A DNA stretch of 35,380 nucleotides from Micromonospora sp. U21 (GTDB lineage: Bacteria; Actinomycetota; Actinomycetes; Mycobacteriales; Micromonosporaceae): contig NZ_JAGPYK010000047.1 of NCBI RefSeq assembly GCF_018070045.1, positions 1 to 35,380 of the forward strand, read 5' to 3'. The notes beneath the pieces were generated by a model. It made no database searches and was not told the DNA's origin. It saw only the letters and a list, made by a program, of their open reading frames with translations. Shown piece by piece: positions 24,479-32,315 of the stretch. Position 1 is the stretch's first letter; every line of letters begins with the position of its first letter. Position numbers and translations under genes: made by a program.

Positions 24479-25738
24479 GTGACGAGTGCGTTGACGCTGC
24501 CCACCGGCAGCCTGCTGGCGTCGTCCTGGCCGGAGCTGCGGCCCGGGTCCCAGCCCCTGCCCCGCGACCTGGACCACCTCCTCGCGCTCCGGGTACCCGG
24601 GCTGATCGCCACCCGCCGTCACATCCACTCGCACCCCGAGCTCTCCGGCACCGAGTTCGAGACGGCCGCCCTGATCGCCCGGGAACTCTCCCTGGCCGGA
24701 TTGAACCCGCGACTGCTGCCCAAGGGCAACGGCGTGATCTGTGACGTCAACGGCCGGCCGGACGGCCCGGTCATCGCGCTGCGCGCCGACATCGACGCCC
24801 TGCCGCTGGACGACCCCAAGGACGTGCCCTACCGGTCCACGGTGGCAGGCGTCTGCCACGCCTGCGGGCACGACGTGCACACCTCGATCCTGCTCGGCGT
24901 CGGCATGCTGCTGGCCCAGCTCGCCGACCTCGGCGAGCTCGACGGCCGGGTCCGGCTCATCTTCCAGCCGGCCGAGGAGATCCTGCCCTGCGGCTCGCTG
25001 GAGGTCATCGAGGCCGGCGGCCTGGACGACGTGGTGCAGATCTTCGCGCTGCACTGCGACCCGAACCTGCCGGTGGGCCAGGTCGGCCTGCGGGTCGGCC
25101 CGATCACCGCGGCGGCCGACAACGTCACCGTCCGGCTCAGCGGCCCGGGTGGGCACACCGCCCGCCCGCACCTGACCGTCGACCTGGTCGACGCGCTCGG
25201 CCGGCTGATCACCGAGGTGCCCGCCCTGGTCAGCCGTCGGGTGCCGGCCAACAGCGGTCTGCTGCTGGTCTTCGGCCACGCATCGGCCGGCACCCGCTAC
25301 AACGTCATCCCCTCCGAGGCGTCCGCCTCCGGCACCCTGCGGGTGATGGATCGCGACACCTGGGAACAGGCTCCCAAGATCGTGGCTCAGGTCGTCCGGG
25401 ACGTGATCGCGCCGACCGGCGCGACGGTCGACCTGGAATACCTGCGTGGCCGGCCGCCGGTGTGCAACGACGCGCGGGCCATCCAGGTGCTGACCGGCGC
25501 CACCGCCGCCGCTCTCGGCCCGGACGGGATCGCCGAGACGCCGCAGAGCATGGGCGGCGAGGACTTCTCCTGGTACCTGGAGTACGTCCCCGGCGCCCTC
25601 GCCCGGCTCGGCGTGGGCCGTTCCGGGCCCAACGTCGACCTGCACCGCGCGTCCTTCGACGTCGACGAGGGGGCCATCCCGGCCGGCGTACGCGTCATGG
25701 TGCAGACCGCGCTGCGGGCACTGGCGGCGGTGCGCTGA
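24479..25738 (+). CDS. M20-family amidohydrolase (metallopeptidase)
   Basis: A 419-residue hydrolase of the M20D/aminoacylase group, which cleaves amide bonds of N-acyl amino acids or related compounds. RRHIHSHPELSGTEFETAA (residues 46-64), the metal ligands in RADIDALP (Asp104) and CHACGHDVHTS (Cys129 to His134), FQPAEE and the C-terminal MGGEDFSWY are diagnostic. GPGGHTARPH contains the dimer-domain histidine. The substrate cannot be told. GTG 24479 is chosen because the protein then starts where coding bias begins. The frame is open to ATG 24296, which has a strong ribosome site, so a 61-residue basic N-terminal extension cannot be excluded. Its end overlaps the convergent lipoprotein gene by 44 bases. 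Confidence 0.88.
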   Translation: MTSALTLPTGSLLASSWPELRPGSQPLPRDLDHLLALRVPGLIATRRHIHSHPELSGTEFETAALIARELSLAGLNPRLLPKGNGVICDVNGRPDGPVIALRADIDALPLDDPKDVPYRSTVAGVCHACGHDVHTSILLGVGMLLAQLADLGELDGRVRLIFQPAEEILPCGSLEVIEAGGLDDVVQIFALHCDPNLPVGQVGLRVGPITAAADNVTVRLSGPGGHTARPHLTVDLVDALGRLITEVPALVSRRVPANSGLLLVFGHASAGTRYNVIPSEASASGTLRVMDRDTWEQAPKIVAQVVRDVIAPTGATVDLEYLRGRPPVCNDARAIQVLTGATAAALGPDGIAETPQSMGGEDFSWYLEYVPGALARLGVGRSGPNVDLHRASFDVDEGAIPAGVRVMVQTALRALAAVR

Positions 25739-26636
25739 CCGGAGCGACCAGGGCCGGGGCCTTCTTCCGTCTGCGCAGCACCAGCAGCAGCACCGCCACC
25801 GGTACGCCGAGCGCCACCAGCCAGGGCAGCAGCGCGCCCAGCACGGTGAGCAGGACGGTCAGCGAGGCGACGAACGCCTTCCAGCCGCCCTTCAGCCCGA
25901 CCAGGAAGCCGGTCTCGGTCTTCTCCTCGGTGCTCTTCGCCGCCGGCCCGGCCAGCGACACGGTGATCGTGGAGAGGGCGGTCAGGTCGGCCAGCCGCCG
26001 CTTCTTGGCCTCCAGCGACGCCAGGTCGGCCTCGCGGCGACCCAGCTCGTTTTCCAGCGACACCAGGTCGGTGATCGAGGTGGCTCGGGCGAGCAGCCGG
26101 CGAGCGCTGTCCACCCGGGCCCGCTGACTGGTGATCCGGGCGTCCAGGTCGATGGTCTCCTCGGTGACGTCCTGGGTGCTGATCTCCCGGCTCTCCTGCT
26201 TGCCGAGCTTCGCGATCTCCTCCACCACGCCGGCGAACTTCGCTGCCGGCACCCGCAGCTGCAACTCCGCCACCGCGTCTGCCTCTGCGCTGCGCCGCTG
26301 GTCGCCGCCGATGAAGCCACCCGACCGGGTGACCGCGGCGGCGACCTCACGGGCGGCGGCGTCCACATCGTCCACCTGTACTCGCATGGTTCCGGTGTAG
26401 ATGATGGCCCGCTGGTCGACCCGCAGGTCCGGAGCGCCGGCCCCGCCCGCCTCCGGTGCCCCGGCGGCGCTGTCCTTGTCCGCCCCGCCGCCGTTGGCCG
26501 CCGGCGCCTCGGCCGCCGAGCCTGCCGTGTCCCGTGCCCCGCTGTCGCCGGCACCGCACCCTGTCAACGCCAGCACCGCCGCCAGTACCGTTGCCGCCAG
26601 CAGAGCGCCGCGCCGCCGTCCTGTCCGTCCGTCCAT
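25695..26636 (-). CDS. DUF4349 lipoprotein with coiled coil and C-terminal membrane helix
   Basis: A 313-residue predicted lipoprotein. Basic residues and a hydrophobic stretch lead to the lipobox LALTGC, so the mature protein is anchored outside the membrane. After an Ala/Gly-rich spacer comes the DUF4349 domain: RAIIYTGTMRVQVDDVDAAAREV, GGFIGGDQRR, LQLRVPAAKFAGVVEEIAKLG and ISTQDVTEETIDLDARI. A coiled coil follows (RARVDSARRLLARATSITDLVSLENELGRREADL is its core region), then a C-terminal transmembrane helix (LLPWLVALGVPVAVLLLVL) with a basic tail. The function is unknown. ATG 26636 is preferred over ATG 26648 because GGGAG sits five bases upstream. It is divergent from the MBL-fold gene. 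Confidence 0.9.
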   Translation of the reverse strand: MDGRTGRRRGALLAATVLAAVLALTGCGAGDSGARDTAGSAAEAPAANGGGADKDSAAGAPEAGGAGAPDLRVDQRAIIYTGTMRVQVDDVDAAAREVAAAVTRSGGFIGGDQRRSAEADAVAELQLRVPAAKFAGVVEEIAKLGKQESREISTQDVTEETIDLDARITSQRARVDSARRLLARATSITDLVSLENELGRREADLASLEAKKRRLADLTALSTITVSLAGPAAKSTEEKTETGFLVGLKGGWKAFVASLTVLLTVLGALLPWLVALGVPVAVLLLVLRRRKKAPALVAPVSAPPPVPAARSAP

Positions 26637-26750
26637 CCCCGCTCCCATCGTCGTCAGCCGGTGTGGCGATACCTCGGACGCGGCGCGCTCGTCGGCTGGT
26701 TCCGGCAGACTGCGCTGAGGACGTCACGATTCGATAATCGAGGAGTCACG

Positions 26751-27380
26751 ATGCGGCTCACCAAGTACGCCCACTCCTGCATCCGCGTGGAACACGACGG
26801 GGGAGTGATCGTCGTCGACCCCGGAATGTTCAGCGACCCAGCGGCATTGGACGGTGCGGACGCGGTGCTGATCACCCACGAACATCCCGACCACCTCGAT
26901 GTGGCGGCGGTGCGTATGCAACTCGACCGGCGACCGTTTCCGATCCACGGGCCCGCCTCGCTCGCCGGCACCCTGGGTGACGCGGCCGAGGCGTTGCGTC
27001 CGGTGACGGCCGGTGAGTCGTTCACCGCCGCCGGGGTGGCCGTCCGCGCCTACGGCGGGAAACACGCGGTGATCCACCCCGACCTCCCGGTGTTGGACAA
27101 TCTCGGCTTCCTGATCAACGACGTGGTCTACCACCCGGGCGATGCCCTGGTGGTGCCGGAGGAGACGCCGGTCGACACGCTCTTCGCGCCGATCCACGCT
27201 CCCTGGTCGAAGTTCTCCGAGGTACTCGACTTCATCCGGGCGGTCGCCCCGCGCCGCGCGTACGCGCTGCACGACGGGCTGCTCAACGACAACGGGCTGG
27301 GCCTGCTCAATCGCCAGTACTCCGCGCTGTCCGGCACCGAGTACCAGCGCCTGGAGCCCGGTAGCCGGGTGGACGTCTGA
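26751..27380 (+). CDS. MBL-fold metallohydrolase (UlaG-like)
   Basis: A 209-residue metallo-beta-lactamase-fold protein. The N-terminus MRLTKYAHSCIRVEHDG and VVDPGMF are typical of the UlaG/YtnP-like branch. The metal motif HxHxDH appears as THEHPDHLD (His43, His45, Asp47, His48), and later ligands are likely in YHPGDAL and the C-terminal HDGLLND. The substrate is unknown; related proteins act on lactones or phosphodiesters. ATG 26751 has GAGGAG about six bases upstream, and GATAAT (26733-26738) is a good -10 box just before it. It starts a run of closely spaced genes continuing to 29222. Confidence 0.9.
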   Translation: MRLTKYAHSCIRVEHDGGVIVVDPGMFSDPAALDGADAVLITHEHPDHLDVAAVRMQLDRRPFPIHGPASLAGTLGDAAEALRPVTAGESFTAAGVAVRAYGGKHAVIHPDLPVLDNLGFLINDVVYHPGDALVVPEETPVDTLFAPIHAPWSKFSEVLDFIRAVAPRRAYALHDGLLNDNGLGLLNRQYSALSGTEYQRLEPGSRVDV

Positions 27381-27384
27381 GTCC

Positions 27385-28347
27385 ATGCCCGGCCCCTCCC
27401 CCGAGCTGGTGCAGCAGCTCTACCGCACCCCACCGGAGCGGTTCGTGGCCGCCCGGGACGCCGCCGTGGCCGAGGCCCGCCGCGCCGGCGACCCGACCAC
27501 CGCCCGGCAGCTGGCTCGGCTGCGCCGCCCCACGGTCGCCGCCTGGTTGGTGAACCTGCTCGCCATCCACCGTCCCGAGCTGGTCGCCGACCTGGTCCAG
27601 CTCGCCGACGCGCTGCGGACCGCCCAGCGGGAGCTGCGCGGGCCCCGACTCCGGGAGCTGTCCGGACAGCGCCGGGCGGTGGTCGGCGCCCTGGTGGCCG
27701 AGGTTCGCAAGCTCGCCGCGGCGGAGCCGGACGCGCCGCCGGCCGGCAAGCTGCCGTTGGCCGAGGTGGAGGCGACCCTGAACGCGGCGCTCTCCGATGC
27801 TGACGTCGCCGAGCAGGTCCGGTCCGGGCGGCTGCTGCGGTCGGCCACCTACGCCGGCTTCGGCGAGGTGCCCCGACCGCAGCTGCGGCTGGTCACCGGC
27901 GATGACGAGGAGCGGGCAGCGGAACGCCCGGCCCGCCGTCCGGGCGCCCAGCGGGCGGGTCCCGAAGCGGCCCCCCGTACCGACCGGGCCGCGGAGCGTG
28001 CCGAGCGGGCGGCCCGGGCCGAGCGGGCGCGGCAGCGCCGGGCACTGGACCGGGAACTGGCCAGGGCGCGGACCGACCAGGAGCGGGCCGAGGCCGGGTT
28101 GGCCGAGGCGACCGGGCAGGAGCGGGACGGCGCCGCCCTGCTCGACGAGATAGAGACCGAGCTGGCCGAGCTGGAGCGGCGGCGGGCGGTGGCGGAGCAG
28201 GATCTCAGCCGGGCCAAGCTGGCCCGGCGTGCGGCGGAGCGGGCCGTCACCGTGGCCCGGCGGCGCGCTGGCGAGGTGGAGGCGGCGGTTGAGGCGCTGG
28301 CGGCCGAAGAGGGGGATGCGAACTCGGGCGGTGGCCCGGCAGACTGA
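27385..28347 (+). CDS. Conserved hypothetical protein with C-terminal coiled coil
   Basis: I do not recognise a characterised family. The 320-residue protein has a compact N-terminal half (ELVQQLYRTPPERFVAARDAAV, ARRAGDPTTARQLARLRRPTVAAWLVNLLA) that looks conserved. Its second half (about 175-310) is rich in Arg, Glu and Ala with heptad-like spacing, probably a long coiled coil. No transmembrane segment or signal peptide is seen. It begins 4 bases after the MBL-fold stop and lacks a clear ribosome site, so it is probably translationally coupled. Confidence 0.82.
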   Translation: MPGPSPELVQQLYRTPPERFVAARDAAVAEARRAGDPTTARQLARLRRPTVAAWLVNLLAIHRPELVADLVQLADALRTAQRELRGPRLRELSGQRRAVVGALVAEVRKLAAAEPDAPPAGKLPLAEVEATLNAALSDADVAEQVRSGRLLRSATYAGFGEVPRPQLRLVTGDDEERAAERPARRPGAQRAGPEAAPRTDRAAERAERAARAERARQRRALDRELARARTDQERAEAGLAEATGQERDGAALLDEIETELAELERRRAVAEQDLSRAKLARRAAERAVTVARRRAGEVEAAVEALAAEEGDANSGGGPAD

Positions 28348-28353
28348 CCATCG

Positions 28354-28485
28354 ATGGACGACGACGAGTGGCCGGACCGTCCCGCGCCGGTGGTGCCGGA
28401 TCGGGAGGCCGTCGTGGTCGGACGGTCGGTGTCCTGGTTGCCCGCGCTGACCGGGCCGGGGCGTCAAAGGGTGGCGCTCGGATGA
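28354..28485 (+). CDS. Possible 43-residue coupled micro-ORF
   Basis: ATG 28354 opens a 43-codon frame with an acidic start (MDDDEWPDRP) and normal high-GC third positions. Its stop overlaps the ATG of the next gene as ATGA (28482-28485). It fills the gap between two genes with a 6-base spacing upstream. There is no Shine-Dalgarno and no recognised family, so it could be real and coupled, or chance. Confidence 0.4.
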   Translation: MDDDEWPDRPAPVVPDREAVVVGRSVSWLPALTGPGRQRVALG

Positions 28486-29222
28486 CACCGGAGCAGGTCG
28501 CCGCAGCCAGCAAGCCTGTCGCGCTCGACCTAGGCGACGTATTCAGTCGGTGCCCGACCACGCTGCGCCGGGCACGGCTGCTCGGCATCTCCGGCTGGGC
28601 CTTCTACATCAGCGGACGGGCCGGTGCGCTCGGCGACGTACGGGCCGAGACGGCCGCCGCGGCCCTCGGCTTCATCGCCCCGGACGCGGTCGCCGACGGC
28701 TGGGACGCGGCGGCCCGTGTCGTCCGGCCGGCCGAGGTCGCCGCCGCCAGCCTCGCCGAATGCTGCCGGTGGGGGGCGCAGCGGTTGGGCGCGTTGCCCG
28801 GCGTCGAGCGCCTGGCCGGGCTGGTCGAGCGGGCGGTGGCGGCGGCGGACTCCAGCGGCATGCCGCTCTTCGCCGCATGGCGGGCCATGCCACTGCCGGA
28901 TGTCTCCCCGGGCGCCCGGAGCGCCGCCGGGCTGCGGCTGCTCCGCGAACACTTCACCGGCGCCTACCTGCTGGCCGTACGCGCCGCCGGGATGACCCCG
29001 CTCGAGGCCGTACTGGCCGGGCCGGAGGGGGAGGCCGGTGCGGTGGCCTGTGGCTGGCCGCCGCCGTACCCGCCGGTCGGGCCGCTGGTGCGTCGGCGGC
29101 TCTGGGCGGAGGCGGTCACCGACCGGCTGGCCGCACCGGCGTTCGCGGCGCTCGGCCCCGCCGACGGCATCGAGCTGGTGGAGCTGCTGCACCAGACCCG
29201 CGCTGACCTCATCCATCGGTGA
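28482..29222 (+). CDS. SCO6745-like (SalK/EvbL type) helical protein
   Basis: A 246-residue helical protein resembling the actinobacterial SCO6745/SalK group of unknown function. Supporting parts are GISGWAFYISGRAGALGDVRAE (an aromatic Gly-Arg-Ala helix typical of the group), ALGFIAPDAVADGW, PLFAAWRAMPLPD and LRLLREHFTGAYLLAVRAAGMTPLEA, where the HxGA-type helix is conserved. The C-terminal helix LVELLHQTRADLI closes the fold. A frame open to 28368 exists, but ATG 28482 is chosen for the family start and the ATGA overlap with the preceding micro-ORF. A palindromic repeat starts at the base after the stop codon. Confidence 0.75.
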   Translation: MTPEQVAAASKPVALDLGDVFSRCPTTLRRARLLGISGWAFYISGRAGALGDVRAETAAAALGFIAPDAVADGWDAAARVVRPAEVAAASLAECCRWGAQRLGALPGVERLAGLVERAVAAADSSGMPLFAAWRAMPLPDVSPGARSAAGLRLLREHFTGAYLLAVRAAGMTPLEAVLAGPEGEAGAVACGWPPPYPPVGPLVRRRLWAEAVTDRLAAPAFAALGPADGIELVELLHQTRADLIHR

Positions 29223-29271
29223 AAGGAAGGGCCCCTTGTTGACGCCAGGCGTTAACAAGGGGCCCTTCCTT
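29223..29271. repeat. GGAAGGGCCCC palindromic element, copy 2 (terminator)
   Basis: A nearly perfect 49-base hairpin: the left arm starts AAGGAAGGGCCCCTTGTT and the right arm ends AACAAGGGGCCCTTCCTT, with one G-T pair in 24. It begins at the base after a stop codon and is followed by TAAAAA on the right, so it should terminate transcription rightward. Its outer core matches the element at 18314-18361. Confidence 0.8.
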
Positions 29272-29317
29272 AAAAATGGGCGGCGTTCGCGGCGCCCGGC
29301 TGCCAGGATCACCTGCC

Positions 29318-30277
29318 GTGACCCTTCCCGCTGGCTGGACCATGCGCCGGCCCACCCTCGACGACGTGTCGGCGATCCTCTCGGTGGTGCACGCCGCCGA
29401 CACCTTCGCCATCGGCCATCCCGACTTCGACGCCGAGGACGTCGCCGAGTCGCTGACCGCCCCCTTCTTCGACCCGGCCCGCGACTCCTGGCTGGCGGTG
29501 GACCCGGACGACACCGTGGTGGGCTGGGCGACCGTCGACAACCCGACCGGGGTGGGCAGGGAGTTCGTCGAGGTCTACGTCGATCCGGAGCGGGCCGCCG
29601 CGGTCCGGGCGCCGCTGCTGGCCCGGCAACTGGACCGGGTCGCCGAGCGGGCGGCCGAGCGGGTGCTGCCGGCACTCACCGTCCGCTGCGCGGTCTTCGC
29701 GCCGGAACGCGACTGGGAACGCGACCTGCGTGCCGTCGGGTTCACCCTGGCCAAGCGGTACGTCCGGATGCGCCGCACACTGGCCGATCTGCCCGCCGAG
29801 CTGCCATCGCCGCCCGGGGTGACGGTACGGCCGGTCCGTCCGGACGACGAGGCCGAGCTGCGGGAGTTCCACCGGATCCAGGACACCGCCTTCGGCGACA
29901 CCCCGGATCACGAGCCGCTGTCGTACGAGCGGTGGCGGGCCCGGATCGGTGACGTGACCGCCTGGGACGAGTGGTTCGTCGCCGAGGTCGACGGGGTGGT
30001 GGCGGGCGTGTTGCAGTCCTCGGATCAGGCGCTCGACCAGCAGGAGGGCTTCGTGCGGAGCCTGGCGGTGCTGCCCGCGTACCGCCGGCGGGGGGTGGGC
30101 GCCGCGCTGCTGCGCCGCGCCTTCGCCCGCTACGCCGAGAAGGGCCGGCAGGCGGCCGGGCTGGGCGTGGACCTCACGAACCCGACCGCCCCGCTGTCGC
30201 TCTACCGGTCCGTGGGTCTGCGGGAGACCCGGTGGACCGACATGTACCAGCTGCTCGTCCCGGCCGCCGGTGTGTGA
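29318..30277 (+). CDS. Double-GNAT acetyltransferase
   Basis: A 319-residue protein with two GNAT folds. The first (about 5-160) is degenerate: GWTMRRPTLDDVSAILSVVHAAD and a strand at WLAVDPDDTVVGWATVD, without a clear acetyl-CoA loop. The second (about 165-315) is intact: VRPVRPDDEAELREFHRIQ, VVAGVLQSS, VRSLAVLPAYRRRGVGAALLRRAF as the acetyl-CoA site (RxxGxG/A), and NPTAPLSLYRSVGLRE. Mycothiol synthase MshD has a similar double layout, but I see no specific MshD signature, so the substrate is open. GTG 29318 is chosen because the family start VTLPAGW begins there; CAGGAT eight bases upstream is a weak leaderless promoter candidate. Confidence 0.85.
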   Translation: MTLPAGWTMRRPTLDDVSAILSVVHAADTFAIGHPDFDAEDVAESLTAPFFDPARDSWLAVDPDDTVVGWATVDNPTGVGREFVEVYVDPERAAAVRAPLLARQLDRVAERAAERVLPALTVRCAVFAPERDWERDLRAVGFTLAKRYVRMRRTLADLPAELPSPPGVTVRPVRPDDEAELREFHRIQDTAFGDTPDHEPLSYERWRARIGDVTAWDEWFVAEVDGVVAGVLQSSDQALDQQEGFVRSLAVLPAYRRRGVGAALLRRAFARYAEKGRQAAGLGVDLTNPTAPLSLYRSVGLRETRWTDMYQLLVPAAGV

Positions 30278-30283
30278 TTGACG

Positions 30284-30319
30284 ACGCCGGTCGGGCCCGA
30301 CGGACGGTCCGGCCGGCGT
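30284..30319. terminator. Branched hairpin between convergent genes
   Basis: ACGCCGG (30284-30290) pairs with CCGGCGT (30313-30319). Inside lie two small palindromes, TCGGGCCCGA (30291-30300) and GGACGGTCC (30302-30310). It sits between the ends of the GNAT gene and the minus-strand cyclotransferase gene. Confidence 0.5.
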
Positions 30320-30349
30320 TGGTAGCAGACTGGCAGCGTGCGACAGCCT

Positions 30350-30805
30350 CTAGGCCGACGCGGTGCCGGTGGGGCGGGACCGCAGCTCGGTGACGTAGTC
30401 GTCCGGCGCGCCCGCCTGCTCGGCGGCGGTCGCGATCTCGGAGAGATACCACGAGGTCGGCAGCCCGCCCTCGTAACCGTCGAAGACGTAGATCCACGCG
30501 GTCACGTCGCCGTCGAGGGTGGAGACCCGGACGTGCAGCTTGCGGTACGTGCCGGCGGTCACCCCCTCGATCTCGTCGAGCTGGGCGGCGTCGTACGGGT
30601 GGATGTCGTAGAGCGCCACGAAGACCCGGTCACCGGGGGACTCGACCAGGGTGCTCACCGCGCCCTCCCAGCCGATCACGTCCGCTCCGGCGAAGGTCAG
30701 CCGCCACCCCTCCAGCCAGCCGACACCCACCATCGGCGAATGCGGGCAGTAGGCGCGCATCCGGGCGGGATCCAGGTTTGAGCCGTAGGCGGCGTGAAGA
30801 CGCAC
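30350..30805 (-). CDS. Gamma-glutamylcyclotransferase-like (AIG2/GGCT fold) protein
   Basis: A 151-residue protein of the GGCT fold, which in known members releases 5-oxoproline from gamma-glutamyl amines or peptides. The substrate loop is AAYGSNLDPARM (residues 5-16), with GWRLTFAG as the next conserved strand and LDEIEGVTAGTYRK (77-89) carrying the catalytic glutamate. IYVFDGYEGGLPTSWYLSEI forms the C-terminal part. The substrate in mycothiol-producing bacteria is uncertain. The start is GTG 30805; a TATCGT hexamer ends seven bases upstream, so the mRNA is likely leaderless. It is divergent from lpdA and its leader ORF. Confidence 0.88.
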   Translation of the reverse strand: MRLHAAYGSNLDPARMRAYCPHSPMVGVGWLEGWRLTFAGADVIGWEGAVSTLVESPGDRVFVALYDIHPYDAAQLDEIEGVTAGTYRKLHVRVSTLDGDVTAWIYVFDGYEGGLPTSWYLSEIATAAEQAGAPDDYVTELRSRPTGTASA

Positions 30806-30812
30806 GGCGATG

Positions 30813-30818
30813 ACGATA
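30813..30818 (-). promoter_or_regulatory. Leaderless -10 hexamer of the cyclotransferase gene
   Basis: TATCGT on the minus strand ends seven bases before the GTG at 30805. Confidence 0.45.
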
Positions 30819-30849
30819 GCCGGACAGGCGGGTGGGGGAGAATACGACT

Positions 30850-30915
30850 GTGCGTGTCGGGTGCGTTCGGGAGAAGAAAGTCACTGTGAGCATCGACGAA
30901 GGGCAGACGCTGTGA
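30850..30915 (+). CDS. Possible 21-residue leader peptide coupled to lpdA
   Basis: GTG 30850 follows GGGGGAG (30834-30840) at a good distance and opens a 21-codon frame beginning VRVGCVREKK. Its stop TGA overlaps the lpdA start as GTGA (30912-30915). This may couple translation of the flavoprotein to the leader. No run of a single regulatory codon is visible. Evidence is positional only. Confidence 0.4.
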   Translation: MRVGCVREKKVTVSIDEGQTL

Positions 30916-32315
30916 GCCGGATCGTGATCATCGGCGGGGGGCCGGCCGGGTATGAGGCGGCGCTGGTCGCCGCTCAGCTGGACGCCGATGTCACCGTGGT
31001 GGAGGCCGACGGTGCGGGCGGGGCCTGCGTGCTCTCTGACTGCGTTCCGTCGAAGACCTTCATCGCCAGCTCGGAGGTGGTCACCGGCTACCGGGACACC
31101 GAAGAGTTCGGGGTGCACTCGGACGGCCTGGAGGCGGTCACCGTCGACGCGCGGGCGGTGCACGAGCGGGTCAAGCGGCTGGCGCTGGCGCAGTCCGCCG
31201 ACATCCACGCCAAGCTGCTCAAGGCGGGGGTCGCCTTCGTGGCCGGCACGGCCCGGCTGGGCGAGGACACCCTGGGCCACACCCACCGGGTCATCGTCAC
31301 CCCCGCCGACGGCGGCGAGGAATACTCGATCGCCGCGTCCACCGTGCTGGTGGCCACCGGCTCGACGCCCCGCCAGCTGCCCACCGCCGTACCGGACGGT
31401 GAGCGCATCCTGACCTGGCGCCAGGTGTACGACCTGCCCGAGCTGCCCGAGCATCTGATCGTGGTCGGCTCCGGCGTGACCGGTGCCGAGTTCGCCAGCG
31501 CGTACCTGGCGATGGGGGTCCAGGTCACCCTGGTCTCCAGCCGCGACCGGGTCATGCCGCACGAGGACGCCGACGCGGCGTCGGCCATCGAGCGGGTGTT
31601 CCGCAACCGGGGCATGAGCATCCTCAACAACTCCCGGGCCGACGCGGTCCGGCGTACGGCCGACGGCGTCGAGGTGGAGCTCTCCGACGGCCGCAAGGTC
31701 TCCGGCTCGCACGCCCTGATCGCGGTCGGTTCGATTCCGAACACCGCCAACCTGGGCCTCGCCGAGTACGGCGTGGAGCTGGGCCGGGGCGGCTACGTCA
31801 CGGTCGACCGGGTGTCCCGGACCAATGTGCCCGGCATCTACGCCGCCGGTGACTGCACCGGCGTCCTGCTGCTGGCCAGCGTCGCCGCCATGCAGGGCCG
31901 GATCGCGATGTGGCACGCCCTCGGCGAGGCGGTCCGCCCGCTGCGGCTGCGGACCGTCGCGGCGAACGTCTTCACCGACCCGGAGTTGGCCACCGTGGGC
32001 GTCTCGCAGGACGAGGTGGATGCCGGCAAGGTGCCGGCCCGGCAGGTGATGCTGCCGCTGTCGGGCAACGCCCGGGCGAAGATGGACGACCTCTCCGACG
32101 GCTTCGTGAAGTTGTTCTGCCGGCCGGCAAGCGGTCAGGTCGTCGGCGGCGTGGTGGTCGCCCCGAAGGCCAGCGAGCTGATCCTGCCGATCACCATGGC
32201 GGTGGAGAACAACCTCACCGTCAACGAGCTGGCCCAGACCATCACCATCTACCCGAGCCTCTCCGGCTCGATCACCGAGGCGGCCCGTCAGCTCATGCTC
32301 CACGAGTTGGAGTGA
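30912..32315 (+). CDS. lpdA: NAD(P)H quinone dehydrogenase, LpdA type
   Basis: A 467-residue flavoprotein of the dihydrolipoamide dehydrogenase family. The FAD loop is IVIIGGGPAGYEAAL, the redox-active pair is Cys39 and Cys44 in GGACVLSDCVPSK, the NAD loop is LIVVGSGVTGAEFASAY and the second FAD site is GIYAAGDCTGVLLLASVAAMQGR. The catalytic His-Glu pair of true lipoamide dehydrogenases is absent: the C-terminus reads TIYPSLSGSITEAAR. This matches M. tuberculosis LpdA (Rv3303c), an NAD(P)H:quinone reductase active in oxidative stress. GTG 30912 is chosen by the FAD motif, with AAGGG upstream. Its last 23 bases overlap the convergent DUF998 gene. Confidence 0.92.
   Translation: MSRIVIIGGGPAGYEAALVAAQLDADVTVVEADGAGGACVLSDCVPSKTFIASSEVVTGYRDTEEFGVHSDGLEAVTVDARAVHERVKRLALAQSADIHAKLLKAGVAFVAGTARLGEDTLGHTHRVIVTPADGGEEYSIAASTVLVATGSTPRQLPTAVPDGERILTWRQVYDLPELPEHLIVVGSGVTGAEFASAYLAMGVQVTLVSSRDRVMPHEDADAASAIERVFRNRGMSILNNSRADAVRRTADGVEVELSDGRKVSGSHALIAVGSIPNTANLGLAEYGVELGRGGYVTVDRVSRTNVPGIYAAGDCTGVLLLASVAAMQGRIAMWHALGEAVRPLRLRTVAANVFTDPELATVGVSQDEVDAGKVPARQVMLPLSGNARAKMDDLSDGFVKLFCRPASGQVVGGVVVAPKASELILPITMAVENNLTVNELAQTITIYPSLSGSITEAARQLMLHELE

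Noticed and set aside
30850..30915. Leader residues VRVGCVREKK resemble the start of alanine dehydrogenase or transhydrogenase
   Set aside because: The match covers about ten residues, is imperfect, and the frame stops after 21 codons; chance similarity is more likely than a gene remnant.
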